Made by a program: the position numbers and the translations under genes. This document shows, one piece after another, positions 1 through 5,154 of a stretch of 5,898 nt of DNA. Origin of the DNA: CAYQFQ01 sp964416925 (GTDB lineage: Bacteria > Patescibacteriota > Minisyncoccia > Phycocordibacterales > GWA1-40-21); assembly GCA_964416925.1 (NCBI GenBank), contig CAYQFQ010000038.1, positions 1 to 5,898 of the forward strand, written 5' to 3'. Numbering within the stretch: position 1 is the first letter of the stretch; every line of letters starts with the position of its first letter. Under the pieces are notes generated by a model, which had not been told where the DNA came from, searched no databases, and saw only the letters and a list, made by a program, of their open reading frames with translations.

Positions 1-40
1 AGAGCCTTTTTTTTATTCAAAAAAATTTCATCATCCTTAA

Positions 41-62
41 ACAAAAATACAACAGTTTTTGT
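41..62. repeat. Inverted repeat upstream of the integrase gene
   Basis: Perfect 7-bp arms ACAAAAA (41-47) and TTTTTGT (56-62) surround an 8-base spacer. The repeat lies 42 to 63 bases before the integrase start, just upstream of the possible promoter. It could be an operator or an arm-type binding site for the recombinase. The arms are only A/T plus one G/C pair, so chance is a real alternative. Confidence 0.3.
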
Positions 63-65
63 ACT

Positions 66-96
66 TTTGAACGGTTCTGTATATAGAATAGTTTTA
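66..96 (+). promoter_or_regulatory. Possible promoter of the integrase gene (Bacteroidota type)
   Basis: TTTG at 66-69 is followed after 19 bases by TAGTTTTA at 89-96, which fits the TAnnTTTG -7 box in all but the last base. Spacing suits the Bacteroidota -33/-7 pattern. It would place the transcript start within a few bases of the ATG, so the message would be almost leaderless. That sits badly with the AGGGA at 96-100, which could act as a ribosome binding site. The true promoter may lie further upstream. Confidence 0.25.
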
Positions 97-103
97 GGGA
101 AAT

Positions 104-1363
104 ATGGCAACATATCGTATCACTGTCATTAAAAAAGACAAGAAATCGGATAATACCTGGAATGTTAAGGTCCGGATAACCCACAAAAGAAAGATGGGGT
201 ATATTGGAACAGAATATTATGTGCCTAGAAGCGCACTAAATAATAAATTTGAAGTTATTAATAGTAGCGTTAATCAAGCCGTCGAGCCAATAATTCGCAA
301 ATATAGGCGGTTAGCATTAGAGCTGGGAGAAAGCCTTGATAACCTTAATGTAAAGCAGCTCACTGAATATTTGAAAAAAGATAGAGGATTGGAGATCGAT
401 TTTCTTCATTGTTTTGATGAATTCACTAAGAATATGATCAAACTCGGTCGGAAAAAGACCTTTGCTAATTACAATACTACCAAAAATCATTTGATTGCAT
501 ACATGGGTTCTAAAAACCTACCCATATCTTTTGTCACATCTTCTTTCCTGACTGATCTGGAACTTTGGCTGCGCAGTCATGAAGAAATAGATGCAAAGAC
601 AAAGAAGAGGCTAACCAAAGTATGTGGCGATACAGCTATAGGCAATTATATGCGATGCATACGTGCTGTTTTCAATGATGCTAGAAAAAGGTATAATAAT
701 GATGATATCGGAGATATCAGAATCAAGCACTATCCTTTTGCCCGATATGAGATTCCGGAGCCTGACAAAGCAGAGAACCGGAATCTCGAAATTGATATAA
801 TTAGGAAGCTCAGGGATAAAGAACTAACCCTCTCTAGAGATATTCTGGGAAGGGATGTTTTTATGATTAGTTTTTATTTAATGGGCATGAATACAATTGA
901 TTTGTATTACTGCCCTCCTGAGGAAAATGGACGCATAGCATACAAAAGAAGTAAAACCAAGAAGAAGAGAAAAGACAATGCTGAGATTTCTGTAAAATTG
1001 CAGCCAGAATTATTACCCTACCTTGAGAAATACAAGGGCACAAATACAGCTTTCAATTTCTGTGATCGCTTTTCATCAGCTGAGAATTTTAATAAGAGTG
1101 TCGATAAGGGACTAAAGAGGGTAGGAGAAGCTATGGGATTGCCGAGAAGCCTTGGTAGTTATTACGCAAGGCACTCCTGGGCAACTATTGCTGCTAATGA
1201 TTGCCGTATTGATGAGACTATTGTAAAAAAGGCACTCAATCATTCTGATCCATCTTTAAAAATAACCCGAATCTATATTAAAAAGGACTGGACTATTATA
1301 GATGAAGCAAATAGAAAAGTACTAGATTTGCTTAAATGCGAAGATGACTCGGGCGAGGAATAA
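104..1363 (+). CDS. Tyrosine recombinase / phage-type integrase, Bacteroidota family
   Basis: Site-specific recombinase that would integrate and excise the element through a DNA-3'-phosphotyrosine intermediate. The 419-residue length is normal for the Bacteroidota integrases. Residues 1-90 form the basic N-terminal arm-binding region, about 100-205 the helical SAM-like core-binding domain, and about 225-410 the catalytic domain. Visible active-site positions are Lys284 (in RSKTK), Arg356 (in YYARHSWAT), His380 (in ALNHSD) and the likely nucleophile Tyr391 (in TRIYIKKD). Where most family members carry the first catalytic Arg, this protein reads LMGMNTIDL, with Asn263; the position equivalent to His of the HxxR box is Tyr353. 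Both substitutions are, from memory, familiar in Bacteroidota members, so the enzyme need not be dead. The ATG at 104 is chosen because AGGGA lies 3 bases before it and the N-terminus (MATYRITVIKK) looks typical. The frame is intact. It converges with the antirepressor gene. Confidence 0.93.
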   Translation: MATYRITVIKKDKKSDNTWNVKVRITHKRKMGYIGTEYYVPRSALNNKFEVINSSVNQAVEPIIRKYRRLALELGESLDNLNVKQLTEYLKKDRGLEIDFLHCFDEFTKNMIKLGRKKTFANYNTTKNHLIAYMGSKNLPISFVTSSFLTDLELWLRSHEEIDAKTKKRLTKVCGDTAIGNYMRCIRAVFNDARKRYNNDDIGDIRIKHYPFARYEIPEPDKAENRNLEIDIIRKLRDKELTLSRDILGRDVFMISFYLMGMNTIDLYYCPPEENGRIAYKRSKTKKKRKDNAEISVKLQPELLPYLEKYKGTNTAFNFCDRFSSAENFNKSVDKGLKRVGEAMGLPRSLGSYYARHSWATIAANDCRIDETIVKKALNHSDPSLKITRIYIKKDWTIIDEANRKVLDLLKCEDDSGEE

Positions 1364-1393
1364 GCCTATTAAAATCAGTAAATTTGTTCCACC

Positions 1394-1435
1394 TTAGGTA
1401 ATATCAAAATTAAAGCCCTTACCCTAATCTTTTTT
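1394..1435 (+). terminator. Putative intrinsic terminator of the integrase gene
   Basis: TTAGGTAA (1394-1401) pairs with TTACCCTAA (1419-1427) with one bulged C, and is followed by TCTTTTTT (1428-1435). Only the plus-strand reading has the U-run. The right arm overlaps the last codon of the convergent antirepressor gene, whose stop is at 1424-1426. The stem is weak, with only two G-C pairs, so the call is tentative. Confidence 0.35.
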
Positions 1436-2356
1436 AGCACTGCCTAGATATATTCGTTGTTTTTTTCTCGCAATATATTTGACAGCATAGAGATATTCAT
1501 TGCCTGCACGAATTTCTTTCTGTATTTTCCATCCATTTAATGCTAAATTTAGAAGCTTTGATTGGAATTGGGATAGATTGTTCCCAATGAATTTATAGGT
1601 GGGAGCTACTAAATTAAATTTATTTAGTAGAAAATCACGTCCTTTGGAAGTCCAATAGAATTCTGTTTTCAGTACTGGTTGTCCTGATTTTGACGTTTCA
1701 TAATTCTTTTGTTTAATGGCATATCCTTCATCCAGAAATTCCTTAAATGGGAACCATTTTCTGTTGTATTTATAAATGATCTCATGTGCTTTCAACATTC
1801 TGTTGAAACTTGTCAGGCTTATATCAAGTTCGTCAGCCATCGCTCTTGACGTAATCAGATTGTTTGGGTCATTGCGATTACTATCTTTACTTGTGTTTAT
1901 TGCTTCCTTGCTATCACCCAATAGGTCATCTTGCATTTCCTGATTTTCATTCTGACCACCATCGTCTTTTTCAACCTCTAACAATCCGCTATCTGAATCA
2001 GGCTGAAATTTCGGATAACCCAGATTCTTCAAGAATTCTGTTTTCCTGTTGAACTCACGAAAGAATATTTCTTTAGTCTCACAGTAAAATTCTCCTTCAT
2101 ATTCTTTTGTTATTAATGCTAGTCCAGCGCTTGATATTTCATAGTATTTTTTAATGCGTCTGTTTGAATCCCAATATTTAATCAATTTAAAATTCAGGAT
2201 TTTGAACTTCTTACTACAGGAAAGAACCTTGATGTTAATCAAGATGTCTTCATGTTCTTTCTTAAATGCTTTTGCTATAATTATTGAAGTTGTTACAAGC
2301 TTCCCCGAAGCATTTACGATAACTAGTTTTTCGATTTCCATTTTTGTGTTTTTCAT
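1424..2356 (-). CDS. Phage regulatory protein: Rha-like N-terminus fused to KilAC antirepressor domain
   Basis: Probable phage-type antirepressor or regulator of 310 residues, acting in the cytoplasm on DNA or on a repressor. Residues 9-110 match the pRha pattern: LVIVNASGKLVTTS, then IAKAFKKEHEDIL, ILNFK, a YYEISSAGLALI strand-helix and a REFNRK helix. Residues 113-167 are an acidic, Asp/Asn/Ser-rich linker with no predicted fold. Residues 168-250 match the ANT/KilAC DNA-binding domain: ITSRAMADELDISLTSFNRM (helix-turn-helix), then WFPFKEF, a Lys-rich turn, and FYWTSKGRDFLLNKF. Residues 253-310 form a further basic module ending in YAVKYIARKKQRIYLGS, which is not part of either domain. Met1 is used as start, but Met6 (MEIEKLVIV) is equally close to the domain. 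The leader is A-rich with no clear Shine-Dalgarno; the best -7-like box is TAAAATTG on the minus strand (2408-2401). No partner repressor gene is next to it. Domain calls are by pattern memory. Confidence 0.88.
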   Translation of the reverse strand: MKNTKMEIEKLVIVNASGKLVTTSIIIAKAFKKEHEDILINIKVLSCSKKFKILNFKLIKYWDSNRRIKKYYEISSAGLALITKEYEGEFYCETKEIFFREFNRKTEFLKNLGYPKFQPDSDSGLLEVEKDDGGQNENQEMQDDLLGDSKEAINTSKDSNRNDPNNLITSRAMADELDISLTSFNRMLKAHEIIYKYNRKWFPFKEFLDEGYAIKQKNYETSKSGQPVLKTEFYWTSKGRDFLLNKFNLVAPTYKFIGNNLSQFQSKLLNLALNGWKIQKEIRAGNEYLYAVKYIARKKQRIYLGSAKKD

Positions 2357-2774
2357 GATTTCTTAGATTTATGTTTTTAATTTATTTAGAAAGGAATGTT
2401 CAATTTTACATTCTTGTGCCGCTCTATGCATCTGATATCATTGGAATAAGAGGATTATTTTAACGTCAAGTCAACTTGCTGATGAACTGTCAATGTTACT
2501 TTATAACTAAATTATGATTGAGACAGTTAGAAAAACGTCGTAGCTATTACTCGATCCCTAATTCTAAGGTCTATTTACAAATCACAGGTCAATAAGTGTT
2601 TTGATATTTATGATAGATTTACCCCACTGATTAATAATACAACTTAATAGTATGATACAGATTTCATCTCCAGGAAGCTTTGATTAATGATTAAATTGAC
2701 ATGCTATTCAGGTGCTAAGAGCAAACGTGTTTTTAAAAGCACTTTTTTATACCTAAGGTTTAAATGCGGATACT

Positions 2775-2792
2775 CAAATTGAAGTCAATTTG
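2775..2792. repeat. Short perfect inverted repeat, operator-like
   Basis: CAAATTG (2775-2781) and CAATTTG (2786-2792) are perfect 7-bp arms around AAGT. This shape suits a dimeric repressor site, but no promoter box or gene lies next to it on either strand, so its role is unknown. Confidence 0.35.
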
Positions 2793-3026
2793 CCTAGCCA
2801 ATTTCCACAATGTTTAATCAATAGATTCTTCTTTGTCATAGTCTAAAAATTTTGAAAACAAAATGGGATATGTAGAAAGCTAAAACTACTTCTATACCAA
2901 AACGCTCATGTCGATTCATATGAAAAGAGGTTGTCAGCTTTTTTTTGAAATGGAAATGTTTCATAGAAATAGGAAATTAGAAAAAATCTGGACTGTATAA
3001 TGATGGTGCATCTTGGAATTTTTCGG

Positions 3027-3063
3027 ATTGGGGAGGAATGAGAGGTGCTTTTTCCCCAATTTT
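3027..3063 (+). terminator. Stem-loop followed by a short T-run (terminator-like)
   Basis: ATTGGGGAGGAA (3027-3038) pairs with TTTTTCCCCAAT (3049-3060) over 12 positions, two of them G-U, with a 10-base loop, and is followed by TTT on the plus strand (3061-3063). The minus-strand reading has no T-run. It would end a plus-strand transcript entering from 2400-3020, where I see no gene, so it may instead be part of a larger RNA fold. Confidence 0.35.
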
Positions 3064-3065
3064 CT

Positions 3066-3090
3066 GAACCTGTATTCAGGTTCTTTCTTT
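3066..3090 (+). terminator. Second stem-loop with T-rich tail
   Basis: GAACCTG (3066-3072) and CAGGTTC (3077-3083) are perfect 7-bp arms with a TATT tetraloop, followed by TTTCTTT. It comes 3 bases after the previous hairpin, and the two look like a tandem plus-strand terminator or two neighbouring helices of one RNA. Confidence 0.35.
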
Positions 3091-3342
3091 AGCTGACCTA
3101 AAAGTGCCATTTTATCGAACTCTTTCATTTTGCCAATTTTAGGGTTTCTTTTTAGAGGAATAGCCGTAACCAGATTCAGAGGTTGGCTCGGACATACCAT
3201 TCACTGGATTTCTTGTGGAAGGCGGGGAAGGTATCCGGTGGTACTCGGGGGGAGTGTGGATAGATGCCAGAGTGTTTTTATTTTACTTTTTTTATGAGAA
3301 CAAGGATGCGTATATCAAATCATGGCTGTAGAGGGTTGTTTC

Positions 3343-3425
3343 GGGGCTATGGGGCTACTTTTGGTTGTTTAAAGTGTAATATACTTCGTTTTAATTTGCC
3401 TGTCCGTAAGGCCCTGAATAGCCCC
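3343..3425 (+). other. Extended imperfect hairpin just upstream of a promoter
   Basis: GGGGCTAT (3343-3350) pairs perfectly with ATAGCCCC (3418-3425). Inside it, GGG (3351-3353) pairs with CCC (3412-3414) after a 3-base bulge, and TAC (3356-3358) with GTA (3406-3408) across an internal loop. The left arm starts a tandem GGGGCTA repeat (3343-3349, 3351-3357), so the two copies can also compete for the same partner. Helix, bulge, helix, internal loop, helix is typical of structured RNA, but no covariation can be judged from one sequence. Confidence 0.35.
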
Positions 3426-3460
3426 TAAAATAGTGTTTGTTATTTTTTAAGAAAAAATCA

Positions 3461-3476
3461 ATTTGTGCCTACATTA
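3461..3476 (+). repeat. Direct repeat, left copy (partner at 4593-4608)
   Basis: ATTTGTGCCTACATTA differs by one base from the copy at 4593-4608. The pair encloses about 1.1 kb that includes the 85-aa ORF, the hairpin cluster and the minus-strand 90-aa gene. The TTTG within this copy (3462-3465) also lies near the -33 position of the promoter that follows, with a long spacing of 23 bases. Confidence 0.4.
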
Positions 3477-3496
3477 AAATATTTGTTGTATATTTG
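3462..3496 (+). promoter_or_regulatory. Bacteroidota promoter with perfect -7 box
   Basis: TATATTTG at 3489-3496 matches TAnnTTTG exactly. The best -33 candidate is TTTG at 3462-3465, 23 bases upstream, slightly longer than the usual 19 to 21. A start site near 3503 would give a leader of about 17 A-rich bases before the ATG at 3520, a common arrangement in Bacteroidota. It could drive the 85-aa ORF or a non-coding transcript. The surrounding ten bases GTATATTTGC (3488-3497) also equal the core pattern GTAnnTTTGC known for CTnDOT-type insertion targets. Confidence 0.65.
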
Positions 3497-3519
3497 CATT
3501 TCAAAAATAGTAAAATAAG

Positions 3520-3777
3520 ATGAATAAAGTAGCATTCTGTTCTTCTTTAAAAAATAATTTTGAAAATGTCTTTAGGTGGTCGGGTTTGATACCGATCACC
3601 AGGTGTTTATCAACTTTGATTTTGTCAGAGTTAAAACATCTCTATAGAATAATTCTGGAAAAAGTTGAACGTGTAAGCAATTCAGTGGAAATCGATTCCA
3701 TGTCTTCAACGCATACGAATGGTCAGATCGCAGCTCAGGCTAACTATGTATATCTTGTTCAGCATAACAGCTCATAA
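3520..3777 (+). CDS. Possible small protein of 85 residues, unrecognised
   Basis: I do not recognise this protein. For coding: it starts 24 bases after a perfect -7 box, behind an A-rich leader (AAAATAAG before the ATG), and its codon use is unremarkable. The N-terminal 45 residues are mixed hydrophobic and basic, with a WSGLIP turn and a Leu/Ile-rich stretch (CLSTLILSELKHLYRIIL) that could be an amphipathic helix; the tail is Ser/Asn/Gln-rich. There is no signal peptide or clear membrane segment. Against coding: two neighbouring stem-loops with G-U pairs lie inside the frame (3575-3600 and 3612-3632), no family is evident, and strong hairpins follow. It may be a leader peptide or a chance frame in a structured RNA. 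Confidence 0.35.
   Translation: MNKVAFCSSLKNNFENVFRWSGLIPITRCLSTLILSELKHLYRIILEKVERVSNSVEIDSMSSTHTNGQIAAQANYVYLVQHNSS
3575..3632 (+). other. Two adjacent stem-loops with wobble pairs
   Basis: GGTGGTCGG (3575-3583) pairs with CCGATCACC (3592-3600): 9 pairs, one of them G-U, loop of 8. AACTTTGA (3612-3619) pairs with TCAGAGTT (3625-3632): 8 pairs, one U-G, loop of 5. Pairing that relies on G-U works in RNA and not in DNA cruciforms, so these point to the plus-strand transcript. Confidence 0.4.
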
Positions 3778-3970
3778 CCAATACCAACCTCATATAAAAG
3801 CCTTCATTTTGCTCTGGGCAGAGCATAATCACCGAACGGTTATAAAGATACCAACGACCCGGTGAGATATCTTAAAGCTTTTATAATCCCTTAAATTGTT
3901 ATCTGTCCTAGGAGGGCTGACAGCAACAAGCCATACGAACCGAGCCACACTGGGCTATGCTCCTGTATTT

Positions 3971-4050
3971 GGTGGGAACCTTCCTCTACTTTCTTCTTTT
4001 TTTTTGGAGGGGGTAGGGGGAGGTTCTTTTTCCCACCTTCCTACCCGTCC
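3971..4050 (+). other. Large purine/pyrimidine hairpin with a competing downstream fold
   Basis: Fold A: GAACCTTCCTCTAC (3976-3989) pairs with GTAGGGGGAGGTTC (4013-4026) over 14 positions, two of them U-G; GGTGG/CCACC (3971-3975 with 4033-4037) extends it across a six-base bulge. Fold B uses the same purine strand with downstream bases: GTAGG (4013-4017) with CCTAC (4040-4044), GGG (4018-4020) with CCC (4032-4034), GG (4011-4012) with CC (4045-4046) and GGA (4006-4008) with TCC (4048-4050), about 13 pairs. A and B exclude each other. The purine strand also has four G-runs (4006-4023) able to form a two-layer quadruplex. Confidence 0.45.
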
Positions 4051-4075
4051 TTCTAAACTGTCTCCTGTATCCATA

Positions 4076-4094
4076 GTCTTTCTTACAGAAAGAC
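4076..4094 (+). terminator. Small hairpin, possible end of the plus-strand transcript
   Basis: GTCTTTC (4076-4082) and GAAAGAC (4088-4094) are perfect 7-bp arms with a TTACA loop, followed by a T-rich but broken tail (TCTGTCTTGTTATTATTATT). It is the last hairpin before the convergent unit and may end the transcript starting near 3503. Confidence 0.3.
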
Positions 4095-4129
4095 TCTGTC
4101 TTGTTATTATTATTAACAGGATATCCATT

Positions 4130-4189
4130 GAAAAAGGTGATGTTTACAGTAAGCTTAACTATTAGTAAAGATTACTGTAAACATCACCT
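4130..4189 (-). terminator. Strong intrinsic terminator of the minus-strand 90-aa gene
   Basis: A perfect 18-bp inverted repeat (AGGTGATGTTTACAGTAA at 4135-4152; its complement at 4172-4189) has a 19-base loop. Read on the minus strand, the stem is followed directly by TTTTTC (4135-4130), a classic U-tract. It begins 28 bases after the stop of the 90-aa gene, so it supports that gene as a real transcription unit. On the plus strand the tail (GAATAACTTTT) is poorer but might also stop transcription from the left. The length of the stem also resembles mobile-element ends, so that alternative stays open. Confidence 0.7.
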
Positions 4190-4216
4190 GAATAACTTTT
4201 ATGCTTTTCTGTACTG

Positions 4217-4489
4217 TTAGTTTGAAGAGTTAAGAGTGCTTTTCTGTCCTTCCTGTCCTTCTATATCTGTAAATAGATTTACTGTTAAAACAGGGGGAAG
4301 ATGAGCATCTTTAAGTGCCAGGAATTTTTTAATCTTTTCTTCTGGAAATTCTTGACCAATAATCCTCCAGGTCCATCCTTTGTTCTTAAACAAATTTATC
4401 CCCAGACAATTAATCTGAGGTCCATTGAATCCACCTTGGCGGCTTCTCCCTTTTTCAAGGAGCTCTTTAGTCATTACGATTGTCTTCAT
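4217..4489 (-). CDS. Small conserved-looking protein of 90 residues, function unknown
   Basis: I cannot name this family, but the pattern looks like small proteins I recall from Bacteroidota elements and phages: a charged start (MKTIVMTKELLEKG), then GRSRQGGFNGPQINCLGINL, then NKGWTWRIIGQEF and a Lys-rich helix (EEKIKKFLALKDAH). Key positions are Gly14, Gly19-Gly20, Asn22, Gln25, Leu-Gly-Ile 29-31, Lys-Gly-Trp 37-39 and Ile-Ile-Gly 43-45. The last 25 residues are Ser/Gln/Asn-rich and probably not conserved. There is no signal peptide or membrane segment. Met1 was chosen because the leader upstream is short and A/T-rich; Met6 is possible. Minus-strand boxes TATCTTTA (4518-4511) and TATATTTT (4528-4521) are weak -7 candidates. 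A strong terminator follows. It is the only gene of its transcription unit. Confidence 0.7.
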   Translation of the reverse strand: MKTIVMTKELLEKGRSRQGGFNGPQINCLGINLFKNKGWTWRIIGQEFPEEKIKKFLALKDAHLPPVLTVNLFTDIEGQEGQKSTLNSSN

Positions 4490-4592
4490 ATTTTTATGTT
4501 TAGGTTGTTGTAAAGATAGAAAAATATATTCAATAAAAAAATAATATAGATATAAAAAAAATGTTTTATTTATCTATTTTGTATTTTCATTT

Positions 4593-4608
4593 ATTTGTGC
4601 CTATATTA
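4593..4608 (+). repeat. Direct repeat, right copy (partner at 3461-3476)
   Basis: ATTTGTGCCTATATTA matches the left copy at 15 of 16 positions in the same orientation. No -7 box follows at the proper distance here, so a shared promoter element does not explain this copy well. The core TTGTGCC also occurs at 2414-2420, upstream of the antirepressor gene. Confidence 0.4.
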
Positions 4609-5028
4609 TGAATTCATCTTCCAAGTGGCAACTGTATATCAGCTTGAGAAATCCAAAAACAAAACGAGATGCATCTCACCAACCTGTACAATAAATCCCA
4701 TCCAACTATTAATGCTAAAAAGGGCAATACAGGACTTTCTTACGACTTAATTTGGATAAGTATGATTCCTAATAAAAATAAAATAAATGCACTGTATTGG
4801 TAAGCTACTCTTAAATAACAATCACCCAACCATAAAATGATAAGTAAACGCGAAGCCAATAACCAACGATAATTCTTAATGGTACACTTCTTTTATGCTC
4901 TTATGTTTAACCACAATACTGCCACCATTAAATAATTTGACTTTACAAGAATATCATACGTAGTTACCCTAAAGATGATAAATGGAATTTACAAAAGACA
5001 CTATGAATCAAACTGAAGAATAGAATGA

Positions 5029-5056
5029 TAATCATTTGCAGGGCATCAAATGATTA
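5029..5056. repeat. Perfect 10-bp inverted repeat, possible operator
   Basis: TAATCATTTG (5029-5038) and CAAATGATTA (5047-5056) surround CAGGGCAT. It lies about 100 bases upstream of the 90-aa plus-strand gene, without a following T-run, so an operator for a dimeric DNA-binding protein suits it better than a terminator. No promoter box could be matched to it. Confidence 0.45.
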
Positions 5057-5154
5057 AAATACATAATTCCGATAAACTTAATATCGAAAAGAAAGCTGCT
5101 AAAGCAGGATGATATCATTGAAATAAAACCATAAACAATAATGTAGACAGGATT

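Larger units (their letters stand above)
2367..3488. other. Long stretch without a supported gene; hairpin-rich second half
   Basis: No reading frame here shows a family or convincing coding character. The first 600 bases are AT-rich and hold an inverted repeat GAATGT/ACATTC at 2394-2413 and one at 2775-2792. A weak hairpin followed by six Ts sits at 2727-2748. From about 3020 the composition changes: runs of G appear on the plus strand (for example 3030-3033, 3247-3252, 3343-3357) together with GC-rich hairpins listed separately. The only longer frame, 2961-3200 on the minus strand (79 codons), runs through two of these hairpins and resembles nothing I know. The part 3200-3488 holds no frame worth noting. 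This could be decayed genes, a structured RNA, or the ends of lost insertions. Confidence 0.5.
3778..4134 (+). other. Non-coding, hairpin-rich stretch; candidate structured RNA or long 3' leader
   Basis: No supported gene. A frame from a TTG at 3896 to 4165 exists but crosses a run of nine Ts and has a low-complexity translation. Visible helices on the plus strand are TGCTCT/AGAGCA with a GGGC loop (3810-3825), AAGATA/TATCTT (within 3845-3875), CTGTC/GACAG (about 3902-3922), the large purine/pyrimidine hairpin at 3971-4037, and GTCTTTC/GAAAGAC (4076-4094). Together with the perfect promoter box at 3489-3496 this gives a possible transcript of about 600 bases. It could also be the remains of several small genes. 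Confidence 0.4.
4520..5154. other. AT-rich gap without a supported gene
   Basis: Stops are frequent in all frames. The longest readable pieces are a 28-codon frame from 4608, a 44-codon frame at 4669-4803 (MHLTNLYNKSH..., unrecognised) and a 20-codon frame from 5051. The expected gene at this place in such elements would be a small helix-turn-helix/excisionase protein, and I looked for its remains without success. The stretch holds the right copy of the direct repeat (4593-4608), a palindrome ATGAATTCAT (4608-4617) and the inverted repeat at 5029-5056. Confidence 0.5.

Noticed and set aside
1..14. T-run at the left edge as terminator of an upstream gene
   Set aside because: Only the T-tract after AGAGCC is inside the window; the stem, if any, would be outside it.
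1864..2366. Two plus-strand frames (1864-2052, 2154-2366) inside the antirepressor gene
   Set aside because: They are antisense shadows of a well-supported coding frame.
2540..2590. Possible tRNA or attachment-site tRNA end
   Set aside because: A GATCCC-like string is present but there is no T-arm, anticodon stem or acceptor stem on either strand, here or elsewhere in the window.
2961..3200. 79-codon minus-strand frame
   Set aside because: It runs across two stem-loops, has no recognisable family, no ribosome binding site or promoter, and an irregular composition. It is most likely a chance frame in non-coding DNA.
3896..4165. 89-codon plus-strand frame with a TTG start
   Set aside because: It passes through a run of nine Ts and the purine/pyrimidine hairpin, ends inside the inverted repeat at 4135-4189, and has a low-complexity Ser/Leu/Gly translation.
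4301..4513. 70-codon plus-strand frame opposite the 4217-4489 gene
   Set aside because: It is an antisense shadow; the minus-strand frame has the better motif pattern and its own terminator.
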